45,633 nucleotides of DNA, taken from the IMG/VR virus record IMGVR_UViG_3300013307_000010, positions 1 through 45,633 of that record. One strand, 5' to 3'. Source of the stretch: a virus. Shown in pieces: positions 40,249-45,633 of the stretch (its first letter is position 1; each line of letters starts with the position of its first letter). The notes beneath the pieces are model-generated. The model saw only the letters and a program-made list of their open reading frames with translations. It was not told the DNA's origin and ran no database searches. The position numbers were made by a program, and so were the translations under genes.

Positions 40249-41634
40249 CGTTTCCTGACCGCACGCGATGGTGACGGTTACGCCAGCCGTACCTGATTTG
40301 GTGAATAGCACTGGCTTTCCTGCGGGAACATCGAACGACATTACCTCGCTACGGTTGATTGTGCCGGCCAGTCCCAGAAGGATAGCATCGGTAACCCTGG
40401 CAACTTCTGCGCCATCGACTGTCGCGCTGATGGTAACATTCTGACCAACCGTCAGAAGCGCTGTAAGCGAATATGCGACGGTGTATGTCACTCTGGCGTT
40501 ACGGGTTGAGCTGAGGGTGAAAGACGTTCCTATGGCCCGTACGTTTGCGCCTACAGGGGTTATGACTGGAGAGTTAATCCTGTCGAGGATAACTTTGTCT
40601 GCCGCAGACATTAAACCCGCAGCCATTGAGGTAGCCGTGCTCGTGGCCGTTGCATTGACTCCCGCTGGCCCCTGTGGCCCCTGAATGCCCTGAAGACCCT
40701 GAGGGCCGGTTAATCCAATTGGGCCTGCTGGGCCTGCAATCCCCTGATCGCCTTTGGCACCTGCTGGCCCCATCTGTCCTGTTGCGCCAGTATCACCTTT
40801 GGCGCCAGTTTCCCCTTTGACTCCCTGTTGGCCTGCCGGGCCTTGTGGCCCTGTGGCACCAGTAGCGCCTGTCAACCCCTGAATACCTTGCTCACCCTGC
40901 TTACCCTGCGGGCCTGCCGCTCCCGTTAAACCTGTTGCGCCAGCAGGGCCTGTTGCACCCTGAGGCCCAGCTTCGCCTTTATCGCCCTTATCACCTTTGA
41001 CGCCTTGCGCACCCTGAGCGCCTGTCGCGCCCTGAATTCCTGCGTCGCCCTTGTCGCCTTTCTCACCTTGTGGCCCAGGTTCACCACGCTCTCCCTGCGG
41101 GCCTGCGACACCCTGGATACCCTGATCACCTTTTTCTCCGGCATCGCCCTTGTCACCCTTGCTTCCCTGAGGGCCAGCCACGCCCTGCATTCCCTGCTCT
41201 CCGGTGTCACCCTTGTCGCCCTTCTCTCCCTTGTCGCCATTCATGCCTGCCGGGCCAGTTTGGCCGTCCTTACCTGGTTCACCTGTTTCACCCTGCGGCC
41301 CGGTAATTTCATCCAGCGTTACCAGTTCGTTCCACGCCTCATCTCCTTCCAGCCGCCAAAGCAAGTCCACGCCATCGTTGCTGAACTCCGGGTTACGACC
41401 ATCAGCGCCCTTATCTCCTTTCGGCCCCTGAACGTCAATCTGGTCATCGGTGATGCCTGCTGCCTTGCGGATAGCATCCTGATCTGACGCTGTGAGCACG
41501 GCCATCACATCATCGCTGATGCCCTGAATACGATCGGGGGTCACCTCAACGTTTGCGATTTCTTTACGCAGTTCCGTTACGTCGCCTGGCGTTACGGAGT
41601 TAACCGGAGTGCCGTTTTGTGCAATAACTTTCAT
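40240..41634 (-). CDS. Collagen-like fibre protein
   Basis: Start chosen at MKVIAQNGTPVNSV, with AGGTGG upstream. 464 residues: an N-terminal capping domain (about 1-95), then about 230 residues of uninterrupted Gly-X-Y repeats (GPQGETGEPGKDGQTGPAG...), which should form a trimeric collagen helix. A C-terminal beta domain follows (about 335-464, ...VTYTVAYSLTALLTVGQNV...). It is a virion fibre, tail or head. Encoded directly upstream of the terminases, far from the glycine-rich tail fibre. Confidence 0.85.
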   Translation of the reverse strand: MKVIAQNGTPVNSVTPGDVTELRKEIANVEVTPDRIQGISDDVMAVLTASDQDAIRKAAGITDDQIDVQGPKGDKGADGRNPEFSNDGVDLLWRLEGDEAWNELVTLDEITGPQGETGEPGKDGQTGPAGMNGDKGEKGDKGDTGEQGMQGVAGPQGSKGDKGDAGEKGDQGIQGVAGPQGERGEPGPQGEKGDKGDAGIQGATGAQGAQGVKGDKGDKGEAGPQGATGPAGATGLTGAAGPQGKQGEQGIQGLTGATGATGPQGPAGQQGVKGETGAKGDTGATGQMGPAGAKGDQGIAGPAGPIGLTGPQGLQGIQGPQGPAGVNATATSTATSMAAGLMSAADKVILDRINSPVITPVGANVRAIGTSFTLSSTRNARVTYTVAYSLTALLTVGQNVTISATVDGAEVARVTDAILLGLAGTINRSEVMSFDVPAGKPVLFTKSGTAGVTVTIACGQETLL

Positions 41635-41724
41635 GCTGCCACCTGCTGCTGATTGTTTATGGCGTAAGAATATTCTCAACAGCGGATTTAATGAATGGGA
41701 ATTTTCTCACAGGCAAATTTTTGG

Positions 41725-41751
41725 CAAAAAAAAAGCCCACCGAAGTGGGCA
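41725..41751 (-). terminator. Strong intrinsic terminator
   Basis: Minus strand GCCCACTTCGGTGGGC followed by nine T. It ends transcription coming from the 42.7-kb promoter, before the fibre gene. Confidence 0.93.
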
Positions 41752-41826
41752 AACACACAACACAGGCAATTATCGAGGAAATCCGTGAGGATTGTACAGC
41801 GGGTGGTGCGGGGAGTGCAAGTTAGG

Positions 41827-42060
41827 TTGTGGTGGCAGGTGCTGAACTCCTGCTTTGGTGTCATGTCGATTTCAGAGGCTCGCGGCACCGTGACGCTCTC
41901 GAAGCTAATCAGCCTGAGCATTCACCACAACGGTAAGATAACTGATTGATGCATTGTGGCTCTGGTATCAGCCGCGCCGACTACATTCGCGGTACCACTA
42001 TAACCTGATAGTTAATTTGTGGATTACTTTTAGGCCCGCCCAGTTATCTTACCTGTTGTG
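41827..42060 (-). ncRNA. Candidate structured RNA module A
   Basis: Core 41827-41930 closes with TTGTGGTG/CACCACAA and contains the hairpin GCAGG (41835-41839)/CCTGC (41849-41853) with a 9-base loop. The CACCACAAC edge can instead extend a 19-bp pairing between 41926-41944 and 42041-42060 (one bulge). The two pairings exclude each other. Related to module B. The strand is inferred from the flanking leftward promoter and terminator. Confidence 0.5.
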
Positions 42061-42239
42061 TTCCGGTCTCTTCCCAGACGTCAAACCTGATCGCCACAGC
42101 GGTTAACTGCACTGATGGAAACACTTAAACCACGGCTACATCATTTCCTGTTACCGATTGTGCCACCAGGAAGGCCAAAAGGATAAGCCTGGCTACAACC
42201 GCAGGTATCGCCACATGATGCACTGGCGGAAATATTAAG

Positions 42240-42419
42240 TGTGGTGGCCGGTGCTGATCTCCGGCTTGCCTGATCAAAAGCACTTATTAGATCGGTATCC
42301 CCTCTGCGCAATGCATGGCGGGATTTCGCGCGCATCAGCCTGCGCATTCACCACATCGCAGAACCCTGAAGCCCTCTATGTTGCCCAGACGTGCAACACC
42401 TCAAGATCCTGCGATGTGG
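42240..42419 (-). ncRNA. Candidate structured RNA module B
   Basis: Core 42240-42355 closes with TGTGGTG/CACCACA and contains the hairpin GCCGG (42247-42251)/CCGGC (42261-42265) with a loop differing from that of A by one base. The same CCACA edge can instead form a perfect 11-bp pairing between 42351-42361 and 42409-42419. Compared with A, the third base pair of the hairpin changes from A-T to C-G, a compensatory change. Confidence 0.5.
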
Positions 42420-42440
42420 CTTCTGGCTTCCGTTCCATAA

Positions 42441-42641
42441 TCAGTCAATCCAGCTTAAATCCACTACAACCATCTTACCGCGATATAGCCTTACCGTTGA
42501 CTGGTTATCGCTGACCGCCTTGATTACGCGGTGAATGCTTTGGTACTTACCCGGCAGCGCTGATGCTTCGACTACCGCAATCTTTCGTTCTGAATCCTTT
42601 GCCTGCTGGATAACCTGCCTGGCGAAATCGGTGTTGCTCAT
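42441..42641 (-). CDS. Hypothetical protein, 66 aa
   Basis: MSNTDFARQVIQQAKDSERK...; a mixed alpha/beta protein ending in GKMVVVDLSWID. The only gene behind the strong leftward promoter at 42671. It has CAGG eight bases before the ATG. No family recognised; it might be an early leftward regulator. Confidence 0.65.
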   Translation of the reverse strand: MSNTDFARQVIQQAKDSERKIAVVEASALPGKYQSIHRVIKAVSDNQSTVRLYRGKMVVVDLSWID

Positions 42642-43142
42642 ATCCGTTACCTGCTTGCCCTGATGAATTGATTATCCGTTAACGGCGGCCGGGTGTCAAC
42701 TGGATATGGATAATATTTAAATTTGCCGTTTGGGGGAGAAAATTTTGCCCTCAGGGGGCCACTTTTGGGGCGTCTAAAATGTACAAATTTTTCCTTTAGA
42801 TACATATACCTATATCAATAATATAAGAGGGGGGGGTAAATGGGGGTATAGTCTATATTTTCATAACAATACATGCTTATTACTGTTCATTTGTACAGTT
42901 GTACGTGATTATTTTTATATGGGCATGGAAAGGGGGCACCCCCATTGCCCCCAAACAGAAAATTAATCAAAAAAAAGCTTCAATTACTGATGCTTATACA
43001 TAGTTTCAGGTGAGGGCAAAAGACGCCCCTGGGGGCACCCCACTGCAACTCCATGCAACAGGATTAAATGTGCGTGATGAGCTATAAGTATTGCTTTTTA
43101 TATAATGGGTGTTACTATGAATACTCAATCAGAGGGGGATGT
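42642..43142. other. Non-coding AT-rich region, candidate replication origin
   Basis: 500 bases without a gene, between a leftward gene and the rightward DUF3987 operon. GC-rich blocks (TTTTGCCCTCA 42743-42753, GGGGCGTCT 42767-42775) recur inverted and fused at 43011-43029. Between them is an AT-rich stretch (42780-42970) with a G8 run at 42829-42836, a 9-base TGTACAAAT inverted repeat, and GGGGGCACCCC palindromes. A TATAAT box at 43101-43106 may serve the 43143 gene. Origin function is inference. Confidence 0.45.
42671..42699 (-). promoter_or_regulatory. Strong leftward sigma-70 promoter
   Basis: Minus strand TTGACA (42699-42694), 17-base spacer, GATAAT (42676-42671): a perfect -35 and a 5/6 -10. 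It drives the 66-codon gene and, if not terminated, the structured modules A and B. Confidence 0.85.
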
Positions 43143-43346
43143 ATGGCAAAAGCAACGAACAGGCAGTTGGCAGTTAAGATAGCCAAAGAGGCAAAAATAG
43201 ATCTGCCTTACCGGGTGACGATCGACAAAAAGGCCAGAGCGAACATATCTAACCTGCTGGGTTCGATAGCTGCGTTTGCGGGCATGAAGTTCATCACCCG
43301 CATGGATGATGAAACGTCAGTCATGACAGTTATCAGGGTGAAATGA
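43143..43346 (+). CDS. Hypothetical basic protein, 67 aa
   Basis: Start chosen at MAKATNRQLAVKI after AGAGGGGGATGT; the in-frame ATG at 43068 has no such site. Basic helical N-terminus, C-terminal beta hairpin (MKFITRMDDETSVMTVIRVK). Possibly DNA-binding. Coupled by ATGA to the DUF3987 gene. Confidence 0.7.
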   Translation: MAKATNRQLAVKIAKEAKIDLPYRVTIDKKARANISNLLGSIAAFAGMKFITRMDDETSVMTVIRVK

Positions 43347-44899
43347 TGGCAGCTATTAAACTCCAGGACATTTTCAACTTTGCACGAGACAACGGGATAA
43401 CATCGGTTCGGTCAGCCATTCACCTTGGCTATCATAATCCGATGGACGCAAACCTCTGGCCGGAACCAAAGCACGCCGATGTGATCGGTGATGAGTTCGA
43501 ACCGAAAGAGATTATCAGCATGGAAGGTGGCCGCCAGGATCTGCTTTCTCGTTGTGCGCGTGACGTATCCGCATCGGTTCAGTTTCCGGTGAGCACCACG
43601 TTCCTGCATGGCATGGGGATTATCGCTACGGCAATGACCCCGTTCTTCCAGTACAAGTATTTTGACAACCTGAAGCACTGCAATATCTACATCGTTACCA
43701 GCCAGCCAACGGGTACCGGTAAGTCAGCTATGAACGATTACTTTTACAAGCCAGTTGAAGTGGAGTATCAGCGAGTATCTCAGGAGAACGCCAAAGACCG
43801 AAGGCGCTGCATTCTTCAAATAGAAGAATACGAGGAGCAGCTAAAGAGCGCGAAAAGAGTAGATGAGATCATGGCGCTTGAAATAAGCATCCAGAATGAG
43901 CAGGAGAAAATGAGGCAGTTCCCTAAGTTCATGTATACGTGGACTGACGTTACGCCAGAGGCGCTGGAGGCGTGTGCGTCAAGGCAGGATGGATTCTTCA
44001 ACCTCGTGAGTGATGAGGCGAGCGTAATAAACTCAGCAATGGGGGATATGTATTCCGACAGGCTAAAGAATAACGAGTTTCTGTTAAAGGGTTGGGATGG
44101 CGATCTGGTTTCTTCAGCCAGGGTAAGCAGGAAAGGTTATTATGGGACACCGAACGGTAACGTTGTTGTTTGCGCCCAGGATGAAACGATCAGGGCTATT
44201 TTGCTGGCAGGTGAGCGAGGTAACGGGATCAGCCAACGATTCCTGCTTCACAGGGAGCCAAATATGCTCGGCAAGCGTGTATATGGCCGGGATAAATACA
44301 AGCGCATGGATAAAGGGTTAAAAGCGGAATATTGCCGACTCATTCACAATATTATGATGGAGCGCGAAGCTGTTCTTGATTTCTCTGATGGAGCTATGGA
44401 CGTTATCCACCAGGTAAAGGAAAAGTATGAGGAAACCATTGCTGATAATGGACTGAACAGCCAGGAGATGATCAGGGGGGTAGTCGCCAAGATTGACAAG
44501 CAGATTATGAAGATAAGTTGCATCCTTCATGTAATGCAGGAGTGGGGTGATAGCGGCCAGAAGTCAAAGGTAATAAGCGCTGAGACGGCTATATGGGCAT
44601 ACTCAATTTATGAAGCGCTGATCGACTCTTATATTAACTCGGCAAGCTCTCAGGGGTATCTGGGTAAGTCTGTCGAGGTGGAGAAAATTAAAGACAGGCT
44701 ATCATCACTTGCTGCAAAGGGTACGATGTCAATAAGTCTCCGTAAGCTTCGTGACAATATAAAAAACGTACAGCCATTCAAGGGTCACACAAACATCTCA
44801 AAGAGGCTTAAGGATGTTGTGATGAAAGAAGTTGAGCAGGATGGATGGGCACTATTGCATGATAACGAGATCCTGATAAACCCAAAACTGAGAAAGTAG
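43343..44899 (+). CDS. DUF3987 (YfjI-like) ATPase, probable replication protein
   Basis: 518 residues with a P-loop SQPTGTGKSAMND (about 122-134), a coiled-coil insert (EEYEEQLKSAKRVDEIMAL), then DGFFNLVSDEASV (Walker B-like), FLLKGWDGD and NGISQRFLL, the pattern of DUF3987 proteins. Members are linked to phage, plasmid and integrative-element replication, as primase/helicase-like ATPases. Next to the candidate origin. ATGs at 43343 and 43346 are both possible. Confidence 0.82.
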   Translation: MMAAIKLQDIFNFARDNGITSVRSAIHLGYHNPMDANLWPEPKHADVIGDEFEPKEIISMEGGRQDLLSRCARDVSASVQFPVSTTFLHGMGIIATAMTPFFQYKYFDNLKHCNIYIVTSQPTGTGKSAMNDYFYKPVEVEYQRVSQENAKDRRRCILQIEEYEEQLKSAKRVDEIMALEISIQNEQEKMRQFPKFMYTWTDVTPEALEACASRQDGFFNLVSDEASVINSAMGDMYSDRLKNNEFLLKGWDGDLVSSARVSRKGYYGTPNGNVVVCAQDETIRAILLAGERGNGISQRFLLHREPNMLGKRVYGRDKYKRMDKGLKAEYCRLIHNIMMEREAVLDFSDGAMDVIHQVKEKYEETIADNGLNSQEMIRGVVAKIDKQIMKISCILHVMQEWGDSGQKSKVISAETAIWAYSIYEALIDSYINSASSQGYLGKSVEVEKIKDRLSSLAAKGTMSISLRKLRDNIKNVQPFKGHTNISKRLKDVVMKEVEQDGWALLHDNEILINPKLRK

Positions 44900-44900
44900 C

Positions 44901-45188
44901 ATGAGAATTGAAAAGTACAGCAAATTTGTTTTCGCTTTCGGTATGTGGTTTGAAGTTCCACCGGAGACGCAATGGGTGCTGTGTGACTTTCGCGGTGAGG
45001 TGCTGACCACAAGGCAGAAGGATGAGCCTAAAACGTTCCCCTTAACCTGGGATTGCTACATTGAATGCACTTGCTCGATGATAACTATCGGCGGGTGCCG
45101 CTGGCAGGATATGAAGAAGTTTGTGGGCGATCAGCGATACACCGAAAAGGATTATGCAGCCCATATTGTTCGGATGGGTGTGGTGTAG
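44901..45188 (+). CDS. Hypothetical protein, 95 aa
   Basis: MRIEKYSKFVFAFGMWFEVPPE..., aromatic-rich with three cysteines (DCYIECTC). Soluble beta-rich composition. Starts one base after the DUF3987 stop and overlaps the next microprotein start. Not recognised. Confidence 0.65.
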   Translation: MRIEKYSKFVFAFGMWFEVPPETQWVLCDFRGEVLTTRQKDEPKTFPLTWDCYIECTCSMITIGGCRWQDMKKFVGDQRYTEKDYAAHIVRMGVV

Positions 45189-45256
45189 TGCCAGTTGAAA
45201 TGCTGATCGCCCTGGCGGTGATAGTCATCATCGCCGCACTTTTTACGCGGCAATAG
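45188..45256 (+). CDS. Single-pass membrane microprotein, 22 aa (GTG start)
   Basis: GTG overlaps the previous stop as TAGTG, a coupled start. The product begins MPVEMLIALAVIVIIAAL, one hydrophobic helix, ending FTRQ. Its TAG stop lies inside the operator of promoter P9. Function unknown. Confidence 0.45.
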   Translation: MPVEMLIALAVIVIIAALFTRQ

Positions 45257-45296
45257 CACTTTTTGCAAAACAAGATCCATGCAGAAGTGATTTAAT
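45252..45296 (+). promoter_or_regulatory. Early promoter P9 with shared operator motif
   Basis: Plus strand: AGCACTTTTTGC, AAAACAA, 17-base spacer, -10 TTTAAT (45291-45296). AGCAC-to--10 distance is 36 bp. The motif is identical to P1 and P2 although it sits on the other strand and at the other end of the contig. It drives the operon of small genes that crosses the contig junction. Confidence 0.78.
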
Positions 45297-45324
45297 GCAT
45301 ATAACACAACACAGGAGTAAAAAT

Positions 45325-45633
45325 ATGCAAAAACTAAATTATCGCAAAGCAGTAGAGATGTTGCAGACGCTGGATTACAACCGCGATCACGGCGGGATTT
45401 CTATCCGTGAGGAATTATTCTATCAGGCGCTGGATATCGCAGCTGAAGAGCTGGCGAGGCGGGCGATAGAGCAAGGTCAGCAGCAGGGCAAGCCAAAGAA
45501 AGGGGGGCTTTTGATTATGGATTGGTGCACGGCAGCAAAAGAGTCACTTGCAATAGCATTACTTATCCCAGCGTTTTTCGGGGTGATGTGCTTTGTATTG
45601 TGGGAGAACGGTTTCAAGGTTCTTGGGTGGAAA
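45325..45633 (+). CDS. N-terminal part of a small membrane protein (continues at base 1)
   Basis: ATG at 45325 after ACAGGAG; first gene behind promoter P9. The frame stays open through 45633 and, across the terminal repeat, ends at base 204. The N-terminal 57 residues are hydrophilic (MQKLNYRKAVEMLQTL..., AARRAI-like helix, EQGQQQGKPKKGG), followed by a membrane part. A G run at 45502-45507 marks a possible indel that could hide a boundary between two genes. Confidence 0.65.
   Translation, partial: MQKLNYRKAVEMLQTLDYNRDHGGISIREELFYQALDIAAEELARRAIEQGQQQGKPKKGGLLIMDWCTAAKESLAIALLIPAFFGVMCFVLWENGFKVLGWK
45511..45633. repeat. Terminal direct repeat, right copy
   Basis: Identical to bases 1-123; see the left copy. 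Removing one copy gives a 45510-bp circle. Confidence 0.9.

Larger units (their letters stand above)
41635..42440. other. Non-coding stretch with structured elements
   Basis: This stretch of about 800 bases between the fibre gene and the 66-codon gene holds no convincing gene. It contains a weak promoter candidate for the fibre gene (minus strand TTCATT 41695-41690, 17 bases, TATTCT 41672-41667), the terminator at 41725-41751, and two related structured modules (listed separately). The ORFs that open here have no ribosome-binding sites and run through the terminator or the repeats. Confidence 0.6.

Noticed and set aside
40490-41390. Many short repeats resembling a tandem array or CRISPR
   Set aside because: They are the codons of Gly-X-Y repeats of the collagen-like fibre; no regular repeat-spacer structure.
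41688-41921. Minus-strand 77-codon frame in the non-coding region
   Set aside because: It runs through the strong terminator and opens inside structured module A without a Shine-Dalgarno site. A shared ATG after GTGGTGA in both modules could make a leader peptide, but that is not enough to call a gene.
42141-42347. Minus-strand 68-codon frame overlapping module B
   Set aside because: It starts in module B at the base equivalent to the 77-codon frame in module A. The two predicted proteins diverge after a few residues, which points to conserved RNA, not conserved protein.
42239-42514. Plus-strand 91-codon frame
   Set aside because: It crosses both arms of module B and the 66-codon gene in antisense; GTG start without a ribosome site.
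1-45633. Search for integrase, excisionase, CI/Cro pair, ParA/B and tRNA genes
   Set aside because: No tyrosine or serine recombinase signature, partition protein or cloverleaf was found. The single 64-aa XRE protein alone does not show lysogeny.

Overview
The window is the complete genome of a tailed bacteriophage with a contractile tail (a myovirus), written as a linear contig. Bases 45511-45633 repeat bases 1-123 exactly, so the unique circular or circularly permuted length is 45510 bp. Enterobacterial sigma-70 promoters, Rz/Rz1-type spanins, a DUF551 relic and Erf/RecE-like recombination genes point to an Enterobacterales host. I found no integrase, partition system, tRNA, insertion sequence, CRISPR array or phage DNA polymerase, so the phage probably relies on the host replisome and is probably lytic. 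This is inference.

Layout. (a) 45188 to 1302 through the contig junction, plus strand: an early operon of very small proteins, several with one membrane segment, ending in a DUF551 gene broken by an in-frame stop. (b) 1315-3263, minus: lysis (o-spanin, i-spanin, holin, lysozyme and two membrane/coiled-coil proteins). (c) 3375-4317, minus: two virion-type proteins, one with Ig-like domains. (d) 4397-13131, minus: early and metabolic genes (PAPS-reductase-like protein, SANT-like regulator, Dam-type methylase, dUTPase, dATP/dGTP diphosphohydrolase-like protein, periplasmic proteins, zinc-ribbon primase). (e) 13293-18963, plus: superfamily 2 helicase, VRR-NUC nuclease, RecE-like exonuclease, Erf annealing protein, SSB and a small XRE regulator. 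(f) 18990-41634, minus: late genes. In transcription order they are a collagen-like fibre, terminases, portal, Mu F-like protein, an inserted block of small genes, protease/scaffold, decoration and major capsid proteins, neck proteins, sheath, tube, frameshifted chaperone, tape measure, baseplate, glycine-rich fibre and fibre chaperone. (g) 41635-43142: two non-coding stretches around a 66-codon gene. (h) 43143-45256, plus: a DUF3987 ATPase and small genes.

Two signals stand out. First, at least eight early promoters share an imperfect palindrome (AGCAC-N5-GC followed by TAAAACA-like bases) whose distance to the -10 box is always 36 or 37 bp, and a ninth copy lies one helical turn further upstream. 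This looks like a phage regulon with a dedicated DNA-binding protein; two small HTH/SANT-like regulators are candidates. Second, 41.8-42.4 kb carries a tandem pair of diverged, structured, apparently non-coding modules. They share a hairpin with a compensatory base change, and each has two mutually exclusive long pairings. They lie between a strong leftward promoter and a strong terminator.
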